Source: Galaxea fascicularis (lineage: Eukaryota; Cnidaria; Anthozoa; Scleractinia; Euphylliidae). Taken from it: 64,000 nt of DNA. The stretch spans positions 5,187,611-5,251,610 of the forward strand of contig OX419339.1 of the NCBI GenBank assembly GCA_948470475.1. The letters run 5' to 3'. This document shows, one piece after another, positions 11,216 through 24,319 of this stretch (its first letter is position 1; every line of letters starts with the position of its first letter). The notes under the pieces are model-generated. The model saw nothing but the letters and a program-made list of their open reading frames with translations. It was not told the origin of the DNA and did no database searches. The position numbers and the translations under genes are program-made.

Positions 11216-13600
11216 TGCATTTTTTCGCCCAGTGAAAATTAAAAAATAAGGAATTACAGGAGCCTCAATCCTTTTGAGATTTTAGTTTACTTAGTTATTA
11301 GAACAGCTGAAGACTTGATAGGGTTTTTCGTCTTGTGATAAAGCAAGGTTGAATTTTGCGTGACACGACATTAAAGTCACTTAGGTTGAGATTTCGCATT
11401 CTGAACAGTCCTAGAATGCGAATAAGTACTCATACAGATGTGTATGAGCCCTCAGAAGACGACTAGATGCTTTTTTATAGCAAAACTCGATGACATATGT
11501 TTTTGTTAGCTTTCGGCTGCCATATTTGTGCCCCTCAGAGGGACACAAACATGGTGTCTCCTTACAAATCCTTGTAAATTTGAGTAAAACACTTCTTCGA
11601 ATATCTCCCGCACGAAGCATCGCACCGACTTGAATCTTTGCGAGACTGTTTGAATATTCATCTTCTTTTATCTCTTTGATTCTTGACTTCATTTGTTGAA
11701 TGGTTTGGATGATGTTGACACAGTGAAAACCGGCAATTGAAAAGAATCTAGACAAGAGTACAAAATCACGTGCAAAAAGGAAATCCTTTTTCGACAGCTA
11801 TCCCTTCTGAAGATGTTAACACTTCTTTATCTCCCCCTCCCCCACCCACCTAGGCTTGGGGGCGGCGGGAACATCGAGACACCGAGCCTGCCCCCTCCCC
11901 CCTCCCCCTTCCTCCGAGGTCATCAGGAGGTTTGTTCTTTCCCTCAGTATGGGTTTTGAGCTTTTTATCAACGTTGAATGAGACATAAAACAAAGCATTA
12001 CGGATAACTGTAACCACTGAAAGCCTGTACGTAGTTTCGTTTTGGTTTGGGTGGGCGATGGGTCATCTAAAATCATAAAAGTTTAAGTGCTGGGTACATT
12101 CGAAATCCTGACGGTCTCCTATGCATTTTCTATTGGAAAAGCTATTGGAAATGCCGAAACACTGATTTACATAAAGACATTCAATCTCCTTCCATAGTAA
12201 CTGAAACGCATGACGTACGACGGCCAGATTACTATGCTGGGTGGAAGAAATCAGGTTAATTTGCCTAGATGCATCTGGGGATAATTATGCATTTACAACA
12301 GCTGCACTTTATATTTTACAACGTTAACTCGGGATAAAGAACAAATCGTGAAGAATACTTCTAGGAAGAATTACTTCTCTTTTCCGGCGGGCTTAAATCA
12401 CTGCAGGGATTTGGCCTAGATAAATACTGCTTAGACCGTGACGAGTAGTCCCTTTTTCCTTAGAAGAGGTACAGCAAGGGAAACACCGGCGAGAGCGCCG
12501 GCTCCCGGAAACTGTATTCTGCGTGGTGATGTGAAGCAGGAAAAAAAAAAGCCTTCTCCCAGTATAAATAAGGTGCGCATGTTATTTTAAGAGCAGTGGC
12601 CGCGTTCCTGTGTAGACAGTGAAAACGATGCGAAGGTAGGCCTGTATAAATTGTGTTAGTAAATTGACTCAAAGTTGCTCCGAAAAATGGTCAAACGTTG
12701 CCCATAATTGCCAAAAATCGGCATAGATGCTTCCAGAATTTAACTACAAAGTTGCTTGCCAAAGTAGACTATTTTGTTCTGCATAACATCTAACTGGCAA
12801 CATACAGAAACGGTATAATAATGTTGTTGCACTGTTGGCATGAGTAAAATAACATGGCTGACCAGTTCTCAATGAAAAACCGCTAAAAATTTGATTCGTT
12901 ATTCGTAGGTGACAGGTGCTTACCTGTTTATCAGTGGGCGCACATCAATTCATGGTGAGTTACACAACTACGCGGCTAGTTTACACCTCTAAAGCATTTT
13001 ACAATACAATACAATACATTAAATTTATTCACCACTTCCTATCCGGCTTTTCAGGGACAATAACCTAAAATACCGCAAGCAAACTAGTGATTTGAAAATG
13101 CTACGTACTCCCAACTAAATAAAAAATTTATATGTATTTATCAACCAAAACAATTGCAAAATTTTAGTTTAATTATTTATGTTTATATATCAGATTGCTC
13201 CTGTGCTCATTTGTTGCATTTGACACGCGAAAGTTGCCCTAGGACGCTTGCAGCACAACAAAATTGCTCAACCTCGCCATGTCATAAAGTTGCCGAGCCT
13301 TTGCGCGCGGACTAAAAACATTTTACTCTCCTTCAAGACGGAAACGCCGTTTTCAAATTATCCCACAGATTACTCTCGGCTAAACTTGCCTCACCTGATT
13401 AAAAGCCTCGGGTATGGCAGGCATAACGCAGCTTGTTAATTGGTTTACATCTGTCATCAGAGCTTACGGGGAACCCCCGGTAATTATTAAATATAAGCGC
13501 CGGTCACCATAAGGAAATTACATCATTGCAGTAGCACAACAAAGCAATCTTTACGTCGTCCTACCCTCCTTATCAGAAGGGACGTTGATCGTTGATTTTA
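11216..13600. other. Intergenic stretch, no gene seen; C-rich tracts
   Basis: The only clear features are C-rich runs at about 11831-11848 and 11890-11914, whose minus strand has several G-runs able to form a quadruplex, and an ACAAT short tandem at about 13003-13018, which resembles the tail of a minus-strand LINE. No exon was recognised. Confidence 0.4.
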
Positions 13601-13922
13601 AATGTATGGACGTGCAGAACTGATAACCATCGATTCAGCTGGAAAAACTTTAATCCGTGTCCCTTCCCTCCAACTGGCACTCTTGGGCAAGGTAAGACGG
13701 AAAAGACAAAGGTTTTTCATTACCTCGGCTTCCCTGTCAATATTAACTTGGTCTTGATAAATATTCAATTTGTCGCTTGATATGGATGCAAGAATCAACT
13801 CTAGGGCTCTCATACTAGGACAGCTTTGGTGTTAGAGTTTTTATTTCATAGTAAATGCACCCGACTACTTAGGATGTCGTCTGATGCATTTATCATAGTA
13901 TATTTCTCGTCTCACCAAACAG

Positions 13923-13996
13923 GTTCCTTACGATCAAAACATCGCCACAGTGCGTACAATCTATAGTTATCCATCTTGCGTTCTCCAATATGACGG
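13923..13996 (+). other. Gene 2 5' exon (5' UTR plus ATGACGG)
   Basis: An acceptor-like CACCAAACAG ends at 13922. The exon ends ATGACGG before the donor GTGAGT at 13997, giving a phase 1 junction that fits the CT at 16450. An upstream donor-like AAG-GTAAGA at about 13691 could end an earlier untranslated exon. Confidence 0.45.
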
Positions 13997-16900
13997 GTGA
14001 GTATCTAAACTAAGTTTTTATCATTTTTCTCTTGGGGTAAACGGACACAATATCGATGCAACCAAAACTGATTTGTTCAATGATTATTTCCGGGTGGGTA
14101 AACTGTTGATCTTTTATAAGCAGACAAGCAGTGTGAAGGAATTTACTGAGTGTTTTTTTTTTGTATTTAGCGTCCTCCATGTTCCATAACGTACCCATTA
14201 TCTGAAACTAAACACGAGATAGTTTCAAATTGTAGTTCAAATTGTAATGACAAAGCTTCGCTTTCCCTGAGTCCATGATCGACTGATTTGTTCCAATTAG
14301 CACTTAATGCACAAAGTTTAAGCACAACATTACATGACAAGACATCGATCAGGCAATAAAACAATTACCACGATTGTACACGAACACTGAAACCTGCAGC
14401 TACTAAAAGCTCTATAGAAAAATACCCTTTCGATTCGTAATCTATTAAGCCTAAATTGCTTACAAAGCGAAAGAAACTAAACTTCACGGTCTGTTAAATG
14501 AATTCATTGCATAATCGGATCCCAGCTACTCAGTTGTATTCATAAGGACGGAGCACGTGAGCCTTAGGCTAGTTTTTATGCTGATCGTGTGTCTTCGTTT
14601 TACCCCACGCGGGCCTTTTGATTACAAGCAGTCATGGAAGTAAGCTACCCGCGCCATTCATTACGATTATAGATGCTAATTGTCAATGTTGATAAGCTGA
14701 ATAAGTAGGCAGGGAATCAGTAGTTTAGTGAAACAGTAAGTACTTTATCTTATTTTTTCGGTTAGCATAGCCTTTTCTTTTGGAGCTCGCCCTTAAAGAC
14801 CCAATACTGCCAATTATGCACTGCACAGTTAAGTTGCAGGAAATAATTGGGTATTTAAACCACAGCTGAAGTCACACATGTCCCTGAGATGTCCGCCAAT
14901 CCAGACTACAGTTATTTTTAACGTGCAACCACTGAGACCACGCATTGTCACGTATGTTATTGCATAAAATGCCATAGAAATGACTTGTTTTATTTTAGAG
15001 AGAGACAATGAAATAAGGACATCAGAGAAATCCCTTTAGTGTATTGCTATGATTTCCTCACGAAACATTTCCGGGTTGATTACGTGATGTGTACTCTCAA
15101 GACCCAGGGTCAAGCGCGGGAGTTGTATTCACATCGGCAGTGAGAAAGAACCGAGCAGTTTCATAGTGGACCAACTGGCCGTCTGGAGTTAAATTTTTTT
15201 TAAGGTTCTTCAAAAACGAAATAAACAAACAGAAAAACAGAAAACAAACACGAGTGACTGCGAGTAAATTTTACTGACATGGATCATGCAAAGAGTTGTC
15301 GAATATTGACTCCAGTTGAACGGAGTACTAAACACCACTTATATATGCCATTTCCGAGTTGTAGGTGTGAAGATGATTTTATTCCTTCGCTCGATCTTGG
15401 TTACAACCAGAGGTCGTTTACGATAGGTCAGGCGACAAAAAGTCTAAATTTTGGACAATTTGCATATGGTAATTCCGCTGTAAATCGATTTCGGAAAACA
15501 TTTCCGGGTCTGCTATAGTGATATGGCCAATATGTTACAGCGACACATTTTCCAGCATCTGCAAGGGGAGATCCAGCCGATCAGCAATCTCTAAAAAGTG
15601 GTCGCGGTCGCTTGCGAGAGGTGGTCGCTTATAAGAGGTACCATCTGGTATTTTGGAAAAGTGGTCGCTTTCGAGAGGTGGTCGCAAAGGGAGGTTCGAT
15701 GGTATTCCGAGTACACCGAGTATACTGTAGCTTCATTCTTCACAGGCTAACTGTACAACCAAAATTACGATCATGAAAATGGCCAAATAAAGAAACGAAT
15801 TTCATTAAGTACTACATTCAAACGACTAACGAAAGATATTGAGAAGACGACGAAATTTTCTCTAGGATAAGTGGAACAGAAATTACACCTGTTTTAACGC
15901 AAGTGTTACGCTTCGCTTTTGGAGCTTTCAGTTAACGTATGGAATCAAAACCATATACACACGAGCTGTTTATAATCAGTCATTGACAGAGTTCAGTGGT
16001 TCGTGGCCTCTGTAGTTTGTTTGTTAATTTGGGTGTTCGTTTTTCATGTTACCTGTCGAAGAGTGTGGTTCGGACAGTCGAAAGCTCGTCTGTTCTTCGG
16101 ATAAGTTTGGTCATAATTTTAAAATTCATATCAGCGCACTCAGTCATGAATTTTGGAACTCAATAGATTCATGGCAAAAAAGGTTGTTGAAGTTTAAAAT
16201 GTGCCAAATGAACTTAGCACCAAAAAAACTATATTTTGTTGCTATGTGAGGTGTTCGTTAAGACGGACCTAACCTAAACTCGACGGAAATAATTAATGAT
16301 GAAACGAAAAAAACGAGAAAAATATATACTTTGGCTAATTTCAAGTTTCTGGTATACAGTCTATCAACAAGCATGCGCAATTATTGTTGTGCAGGTGCAT
16401 TCTGCGCCCATAGCATCACCCTGATTTTTCGGTTGTTATCTTGTTGTAGCTAGTGCAATTGAAATGGCTCTGGACCCAAGCCACCAACTACTGGAGAGTG
16501 ACATCCATTGTTATGAGCTACCGGATGAGATTGGTGACAACTGGAGAGACCTCGCAAGAGCGCTTGGTTACAAAGAAGCCAAAATCAGGTCCATCGAAAA
16601 GGAGAAAGGAAACTGCAACAAGGAATGCTGCATCGATCTCCTTGTCCGATGGCTTCATAAGAAGGGAAGAGATGCTACTGCTGGAAAATTAGCTGAGGCT
16701 TTAGCAAAGATAGAGCTGAAAAGTTTGGCTGAAAAATTAGTCAAACCAAACGATCCAAGCCAAGTACGTTTTACTGATAGCCCTAAAGATGAAATTTACC
16801 ATGACTAACATCAAAAACTGAACACGCCGTGGTTTATTGGTTTTTCAAAAACTCATTAATAATTCATAAAGGAAATCTGACATAGACACGGCTAAATTTT

Positions 16901-17884
16901 ACAGCCGATTCTATCCGGAAAAATAATAATAAACCCTACGGTTATTCTACAAATGAAAAGATATACCTCAAACGTTTTCGAACCCGTTCAAAAAACTGGC
17001 ATAAGTGTTATATCGGGTGTAAAAACGCTCAGCTGCATACGCCTTGTCTTTTAACCCCGATAAAACACTGCTGCTCGTTTTTTAAACATTACCTTAACTG
17101 CAGCTTGGGCTAATTCAAGACCCATTCAACGAGAGACCGTTCTAAAAGTCTCAACTGACCCACAAAGTTTGAGAAACAGTTTAAGGCTAAACAGGAACTT
17201 TTCTATGGAGAAATGTTACCTAAAATTAAACCTTTGTAAAACAAAACCTAAGTTATAATTATTTTTATGTTTATGATCGTGCGCAAAATTGTTGTGAGTT
17301 AGCGCGCATTGACATCTTACTCAGTATTTACGGCCCTTGCTATGATTTTCAGTTTAACATTCTCCTTTTGTTTTCCATTAAAAGTTCGAGAAGACGTTGG
17401 CCCTTTTGAGAGAGGATGTAAGTAAACATGACGCTGCCATTCAATAATACAATAATAATAATAATACAATTTATTTCTATAGCGCCTAAACACTACTTGC
17501 CCTAGGCGCTTTTCTATGTTAATAGAGTGACTTAAATGCTTAATATAAAACCTATTCCCCTAAATTTTACATGTACACAACATAAGCTAACTTGAATAAA
17601 TGGGTATTAAGCTCCTTCTTAAAACTGCCCACGGTACTGGATTGTCTTTTGTCCAATGGAAGCTGGTTCCACAGTTTCGGGCCGGCGACTGAAAACGCCA
17701 TATGACTTGGTGTTTGTTCGACTTACTTCAAGAAATTTCTGCGCAGTAGACCTAAGTGTCCGTGTAGACGTTCTATAGCATAACATATCACTTAGATAAG
17801 AGGGCGCCATGCCACTTAGTGCTTTGTAGACTAATCTTAAAAATTATTCTGGATTGAATCGGTAACCAATGGAGACTCTGAGGT

Positions 17885-17916
<32 letters not shown>

Positions 17917-20900
17917 TGAAACGACGCGAGCAGCAGAACAAAGAGCGAAGTATGTTCAATTTTGTTTATATCTGTTTCCTTGTGTCAATACAGAACTTCA
18001 AAATGAGCGCCAGGATTAGAAAAGCAGAGGAAGAGGTAGGTCAAATGATTCTGTTTGACTGCACAGATCCAATTGTTGGCTTCCACACTTTTAATCTGGC
18101 TCACTACTAACGCTCTACGTCTCTTTCTTTGTGACCACACAGGGCTCTAAAATGAGTGCCACGATTAAGGAACTGGAGGAAAAGGTAAACTATGTGAAAT
18201 AGCTATGATCTGCACACATTCGATCGCTTTCCTCCATGATTTTAATCTAGCACACTTACGTTAACATCTGTTTCTTTGTTACGACTCGGAACTCTATAAA
18301 TAGCACCAGGATTAAAGAATTGGAGGAAGAAATAGGGCAAATATTTCTGCTTAACTGTGCTACAGCAATTAATAACAAATAACAATTAATAACAACCGTA
18401 CAAGTTCCGTTGTTTGGTTGTATAGTTTTAATATTGCAAGTTATTGCACTTGCTCACACGTGGTCTTCCTGTTTTGTGGTGACACAGGGTTCAAAATTAA
18501 GAAATTAGAGGAAGAGATAGTTCAAATGTTACTGAATGGCGATTTTTATACTAGAGACGGATTATCCATCGGGACTATTTTGGACAAACATATGTACTTC
18601 GTCTGCTTATATGCGTCTCCAGTAAAAAGACGGGCACAAGACGCATTAGGCGTCTAGACGAACTATCCTTCGTAATTCGTCTTGAACGACGACTTTCGAG
18701 CGAGAGTTCGTCTGGACACATAAGTCGTCTTGTGCCCGTCTTTATACGGGAGACGCATATCCAGACGAAGTACATATCTTTGCTCAAAGTCGCCCAGACG
18801 GATAATGCATGCGTCTCCTATAGTTCGTCCCGTCTTTACACTAGTCGGATAAAATGGAAGACGCGTAAGTCGTCTGGACGGATAATGCGTCTCTAGTATA
18901 AAACTGGCCAATATCTCAGTGTATAAATTCGATCCGTGTTAGAGGAAGAGTGTAGTGCTAAACAGCGAAATATAAAAAAGAAAAGGAAGTTAAACCTCGG
19001 TGGGTCTTAATTTCAGGTCTTCGAAACATCTCACTGAAATATCTTGTTCATCCACCCTGGCATACTTTTAAGTTAAAAGAACTGAATTGAAAAGATCGAT
19101 CGTCATTGATGTTAGCAATTAATTTAAAAGTCTTCGTAGTTAAGTTTCCTCGCTGATGTTTTAAATTCCATATGAAAGGGTGGCTTGAGAGGTTCTAACT
19201 GAGTCGTCGACACGTTTTATTTAAAAAAATGTGGGGACGAACTTGAGAGAATTTATGAAATTTGATTATCTGAAACCAGAATAAATAGAAGCCTTGCAAA
19301 AAGACATCGAACCATATTTAACACACGAGATCAATTAAGACAGTGTGGAGAATAAAGCTATACAAGTAAAATACATTTGTTGCGTGTGTGTGTTTGCATG
19401 AAACAGAACTTGAAGCTACAAGAAAGAATAAAAGAATTGGAAGATGCAAGTCAACAAGAACAACAGGTGAGATCTCTTTTGACGTCTGATTATTTTTAAG
19501 ATTGAAGCTGACTACGAAGCATAATATCACGTCACGTTTCCTTGTCCAGGTGCTATTGTGGCAACCGCAAACCAATAAGAAAACTTGTTCTATGATTCAA
19601 AGTTTGGGATATACAAGAATGCTAAAGCAGAAGGAACTGACTGGAACTGTTGATTCCTAATTCTTGTGTATTCTGAATCTTGACGCAATTGATCATTTTT
19701 TTTTTTTTTTTCTTTTTTGCCCTAGCCTGTTGTATACTAGGCTCGATTTCCAGCCGCGTGCGAGCCCGCGTTCCGGAGGAGGATGGCAACCCGGACTGCC
19801 AAAACGGCTGGAAATCGAGCCGAGACGCTAATATATCATGATGGCTAAACCTATGAAAACTCTAGAATTGCAGCATTCAATGGTCTAGTCTTTAATAATA
19901 ATCCTTAAACAAGCCCCTAAACGCAATGCAAAGGCGTTTATTTTAAATATACCTTGATTGTCTACAAATTTGTAAGTAAAGAAGTGTGACTTAGAAGACA
20001 CTTGGAGGAAGTGTATTGCAAATTGGGATGGCTTTAACCGATTTCCCGTTCGCGCGCTTAATAGCCAACACTGTAATGAATATTTAGAATTAGCAGTAAC
20101 TGGATGAGGTTGAGCAAGACAGCGAGAATTATCTTGGCCGAGATTTGCGTTAGCTGCCGAAGCCGAAGCTGCTACAAATCTTGATAATTCTCGCTATCAT
20201 GGGAAAACCGAATATAATAGGCCATTTCCGAGTTTATGTCTGCCTTCTCTTCAAAGCGAGTCTAGGTGCGAAGTTTTTGTAGTTTTCATTCATATGTAAA
20301 GTAGAACTAATTACCATCACAAAAACTTCGCACTTAGACTCGCTTTGAAGAGGAGGCAGACATGAACTCGGAAATGGCCTCTTAATTTAGCAATTGTTTT
20401 ATCATGAGTACACTCGAGCGTTTGTATAACAAGAGTACGTACAAGATTATGACGCCAACGCAAATCAAAATGATTTCTTTGTAGAATGACTATTATTACC
20501 GTTTGCTTTTGAAAGTCAGTAACCAAACTCATTAATTCTCAGTAACAACAAATGAATTTGCTTCATCGTTATTGTAGGATTCCGAGAATACTGTTCAGTT
20601 ATTAGACACGAAGAATGCCTCTGTTGTTTCAATGGACACAGATCAAGCAGCTAGAGAACGTCGCATCAGTGAGAGATTGAAATATCTCACCAAACGACTC
20701 AACACTTATGTAACCCCTCAATTAGAGGTGCCTGAAGTAAACCAAGATCAGTTAAAAAGGACGGTCAAACTAGACCTTTTGAAAAGGCTAAGTGAGAATT
20801 TGCAGGAGCTGTACAGCGATATTCTGGCAATGGTGTCCGAGACTTGCAAGTGTAACGAGGATTTAAAGAGAGACTTCTACGATTTTGCCTATCATGGGCT

Positions 20901-23900
20901 TCGGGCAGAACACAATGAATTGGTTCACCGAGTCGAGGACTTAAAATCTGCGCTACATGAAATGTCCGAAGAAGAGGAGGGGAATCTTGTGCAGCTGCAA
21001 AGTTATCAAGTTAATCGACAAAGACAGATCGAGCGATTAGACAAAGTTTGGAGGGGTCTCTTCTCCCCGGTATGTTATTCAATTATCGGTTTTAAGATTG
21101 TTACCCATTGTTACCTATGAGATCCCTGTTTCAAGGCCGGTTGAAGGACATCATTATAAGGTACTGAAAGAACATCGCCCAAACTTATATTTCTCTTCTA
21201 ATGGGCGTGGACTTTAAAAAGAATACCGACCAATGGAAAGACTTGACGGCCTGGGTTAAAGGGATCCACCACTCTTGCGACAAATTGACGCTAAATTGTT
21301 GGAAAGGGTTACTAGATTCCAAAAGTGACTCGAAAACCTGGAAATCTCTTTTCAGTGAACAGAAAATTGGGTCTCATTAACATATATTTCCATTTTTAAT
21401 TTTCGGGCGCTGCCAATTTGGATTTTATGACATAAGTTGGTTGGACCATTTAACACAAACGATTTTCTGCTTAATTGACTACCTGACATGAAATCCAAAT
21501 TTGCAGCATCCAGCCAGGAAAATTAAAAATGGAAATCAGCGTTATTGTTGCCCATTTTTTTGTGCACTGAAAAGATATTTTCACGTTTTCGAGTAAATTT
21601 TGGAATCTAGTTATCCTCAGTTTCCAACAGTTTAGCCTCAATTTATCGTAAGAGTGGAATAACTCTTTAACAAAAGCAGTGACGTCGTTTATCACTTCTC
21701 AGGGAAGCAATTCTCGAGTACAGAAGGGCAGAAGGTATTCGGCATAATCACGGCTACTATCTTTCAGTTTTTGTAAAAAATAAAATAAAATAAAATTAGC
21801 GCTGATGTTTTCTGATCAACATAATTCGCCGAACACTTCTACCCGCCCTCTCGTTCCTGCACTTATTCTCAAAATAATTTTGAACAAAACGAAAATGAAC
21901 CTTTTATGCGATTCTTGTATGGCTCTTTTCATTTGTAGCCTGAACGCCTTCCTAAAACTCCATGCTCAGACACTACTGGGGTCAGTGACAAGTCCAAAGA
22001 AAGTAAAAAGGTGCGTCACGAAGCCTCCATTTTACATAAAGTAAGAAAATAAGGTAACCGTTTTGGACTTAAGTCTACTTTGAACCTGTGTTTCTCCGCT
22101 ACAAATCCAGCAAAGAACTCATATTCATATTCATTCATATTCGCCACTCACAACAGAGTTCCGTAAGCAATTAAAATTACTTTCATACCAATGAACCAAT
22201 GCAAAATTATAACTTAACAGACTGATCAGAGCTACTAAATTTTAGTTAGAACCGTTATATGATAGTTACTTTAGTTTATATTACTTTTGATGGCCCTCAA
22301 GATTATAGAGATGCCGACTAATTTTCATGAATCTTTGTTTTTGTGTAACTATCTCCTCCTGATGTTACTAATATTTTGTAGGTTTCAAGGCACACGGATC
22401 CTGGCGCCAGGCCAAAATCACGTAACGTTCACGCACAGGGTAAAGCACCAGCTGTCGATTGCAACGATGACGAAAATAAAGGGTGTTTTAATGTAAGTTG
22501 TCGTCAGTCATGTGTTGAATATTCATCCTTGATAAACTAGCAAAAGCGTGCTTGCGTTTGCTCTATCTCATCAGCGTTGCAAGGGGAAGGTGGATTAGTC
22601 GTCTCTAATTTTAAATCACCCGTCTGTCTTTCACTAGTGCAATACAGGCACGCCATGCCAGACTCTTCCTATCGGTAAATGGTGGTGGTGTAATTTGAGA
22701 AGTCACGTATTAGAGTTTTTTCGGCATGATTTCGCACGCATCTTACGGTTTTTGGTCAGGCACCATTTTATTCAACGTTTAACTGTTGTAAATTAACATT
22801 CCAAACAAACAATTGAAATGGAGACTATTACATGAATCGTATGGCTTGGGATAAATGTTTAAACTGATGTTATCGCTCATGGCCCAGTTACCACTGAGCT
22901 CAGATCTGGATCCACTCCCAGTTCTAACACTTTAGAGACTTGTGTACAATCCGGTGACAACGAACATGACTAAGCATTACAGGTACCCAATCGTAGTATG
23001 TGAAAAACAAATCGACTTGTCCGCGTCAGAGGAACGTCAGTGAGACCGACGATAAATAAACTCGATGGCCGTTGTATGCTGACTCCAATATTCCAACGCA
23101 AAAGCCCGAGCATCGCTGGTTCCAGCCCCGCCCCAAATTTGACCGTTTCGCTTCGCCATGGACCGTGCAATTGACAGGGTGGATTTCTGGCTTTGCGACC
23201 GTGTTTTTTTGTTGGACAAAGGAGGGGCAGTCGCTAAGCCAGAAATCCATCCAACAGTGGTCAGTGTCTCAGGTTAAAAACAATCGATAAAATGGCGTTT
23301 AAACCAACCAGCGCACGCCAAGGTGACGCTGAAGTAAAGATAAGATAAGGTATCTGAGTTGTTCTTCGACAACTCAAAGACCGGCGATTATCTCCATAAT
23401 TAGTGGTTTGCTGTAGGGCATGCAGGAACAACTACAAATCGACTCAATCTTCTGCAATTTTCACGTGCAAATGCCCCGACATTTGGCTGTTGAGTGCTCA
23501 GTACAGCTAACGAAATAATAAGATAACAAAAATGCTATTTTATTTTGCCATATAAACTACATGTATCTACAGCAGTTCAAATTCGTAAATACTACCACTG
23601 GGGCATCACACACTACGATTGGGTTGCCTTCGTACGCATATAACAGAGTCTCACGTTGTCAATATATATATGCATTGCGCACATTAATGCATGGATCTCT
23701 GGGACTGCAACTGAGGCCCCTTGCACACGTATCCGGATATTTTTGAATCCGCAACTTTTTCTTTCCGGATACGGCTTCCGTCCACACGCATCCGGAGAAT
23801 TCGGCAGCGAATCTCGGTATTTTTTAATCCGCTCTCCAGAGTCCAAAAAAAAAAAAATTTCGCAACGAATCCGGTAACATGTGAATGGTGAATCCGGATA

Positions 23901-24246
23901 TTTTCGAATCCGATGACGTAGGAAAATCGGATCCAGTCTTCTCGCCAAACTCGCACGCTTAGTGGCGCATGCTCTGTCGACTGAATATTCACAGAGGAGT
24001 CCTGGATATTAAAGTGAATCCGGATCAGTACGTGTGGACGAGCAAATTCTATTTGAATACGCTACGTGTTGACGTGAAAAAGTTGCGGATTAAAAAATAT
24101 CCGGGTATGTGTAGACGGGGCCTGAGTGGATATATATATATATTTTTTTGTAGGTTACAAAGCATAGATCGATCTTTGGAAAGAAGGAGAAAGACGCACA
24201 CGATGCGTGCACTCTTATTTCTTGTTCCTCGAGGCGAGACTCGTGA
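13990..24246 (+). CDS. Gene 2: death domain / coiled-coil / helical-domain protein (11 exons, about 421 aa)
   Basis: Coding exons: 13990-13996, 16450-16763, 17385-17417, 17994-18035, 18143-18184, 19407-19466, 20578-21069, 21939-22010, 22382-22492 and 24154-24246. Phase 1 first intron, then phase 0. The death domain is at residues about 20-100 (WRDLARALG, GRDATAGKLAEAL). Small exons encode coiled coil, including two live copies of a 14-residue cassette. The 164-residue large exon matches gene 1 closely and has a longer N-terminal lead. The tail keeps RHTDPGAR and ends SRRDS. Exon 17385-17417 (FEKTLALLRED) is the least certain. Introns hold an antisense LINE, several MITEs and two decayed cassette copies. 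Role as for gene 1: a putative cytosolic death-fold adaptor, inferred. Confidence 0.78.
15590..15702. mobile_element. Fragment of GTGGTCGCTTxCGAGAGG pogo-type MITE
   Basis: Four copies of GTGGTCGC with GAGAGG spacers, the same subterminal repeat as in the elements within genes 3 and 4. It lies in the first intron of gene 2. Ends are not intact. Confidence 0.5.
17445..17935 (-). mobile_element. Non-LTR retrotransposon (LINE), C-terminal reverse-transcriptase remnant, antisense to gene 2
   Basis: Reading the minus strand from about 17935 gives, with frameshifts, HITPVPQSLHWLPI, then LVYKALSGMAPSYLSDML, then FSVAGPKLWNQLPLDKRQ and FKKELNTHLF. This is the familiar order at the end of CR1/L2/RTE-like reverse transcriptases. 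The 3' end is an AAT-type microsatellite at 17445-17473. The element is truncated at its 5' end and frame-broken. It sits in the gene 2 intron just before the first cassette exon. Confidence 0.75.
17994..18035 (+). CDS. Gene 2 coiled-coil cassette exon, copy 1
   Basis: 42-base phase 0 exon between TACAG and GTAGGT; reads NFKMSARIRKAEEE. It matches gene 1 exon 2438-2479 (GSKMSARIKELEEE). Confidence 0.75.
18143..18184 (+). CDS. Gene 2 coiled-coil cassette exon, copy 2
   Basis: 42-base phase 0 exon between CACAG and GTAAAC; reads GSKMSATIKELEEK. It lies 149 bases after copy 1, and the introns between copies share a TTTTAATCT-GC-CACT block, so exon and intron were duplicated together. Confidence 0.75.
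18290..18331 (+). pseudogene. Decayed cassette exon, copy 3 (both splice sites lost)
   Basis: 42 bases reading NSINSTRIKELEEE with no stop, but the acceptor AG is now GG and the donor GT is now AT. It lies 147 bases after copy 2. The frame survives although the exon should no longer be spliced in. Confidence 0.75.
18488..18516 (+). pseudogene. Decayed cassette exon, copy 4 (13-base deletion, donor lost)
   Basis: The acceptor CACAG is intact, but only 29 of 42 bases remain, putting a TAG in frame, and the donor GT has become AT. A MITE starts about 20 bases downstream. Confidence 0.75.
18537..18910. mobile_element. TIR MITE with repeated AGACG/CGTCT motifs
   Basis: Ends are TATACTAGAGACG(G/C)ATTATCC and its complement (18544-18568 and 18882-18902). 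Inside are nested inverted copies of AAGACGGGCACAAGACG and GTCCAGACGAAGTACATA. No clear target duplication. Confidence 0.65.
19740..19821. repeat. Short inverted repeat (GGCTCGATTTCCAGCCG)
   Basis: A 17-base arm and its exact complement are separated by about 47 bases. Likely a miniature foldback element in a gene 2 intron. Confidence 0.6.
20119..20199. repeat. Short inverted repeat (AGCGAGAATTATC)
   Basis: AGCGAGAATTATC at the left and GATAATTCTCGCT at the right, with a second GCAGC/GCTTCGGC inner pairing. A foldback of about 80 bases, of unknown family. Confidence 0.5.
20219..20381. mobile_element. Foldback MITE with about 62-bp arms
   Basis: The arms start AGGCCATTTCCGAGTT and end AACTCGGAAATGGCCT, nearly perfect over about 62 bases around a short AT-rich centre. 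It lies just upstream of the large exon of gene 2. Confidence 0.75.
21270..21658. mobile_element. Imperfect foldback element with about 170-bp arms
   Basis: The left arm (about 21270-21425) and right arm (about 21485-21658) are diverged reverse complements sharing TTTTCAGTG, CTAGATTCCAAAA and AAATTGA blocks. This is an older copy than the neighbouring MITEs. It lies in an intron of gene 2. Confidence 0.6.
23715..24122. mobile_element. TIR MITE, ends GGCCCC...ATCCGGATA, in the last intron of gene 2
   Basis: The ends GGCCCCTTGCACACGTATCC and GGGTATGTGTAGACGGGGCC are inverted repeats extending about 45 bases, with further ATCCGG units inside. TGA flanks both sides. The right end lies about 30 bases before the last coding exon, so the 3' splice site sits next to the insertion. 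Confidence 0.7.
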
Positions 24247-24319
24247 AATCATTTCGACCACAAGGACATAAGGAGGTTCTCGGTTATCCTTGAAACTTGC
24301 AATTGGTATCTTTGACTAA

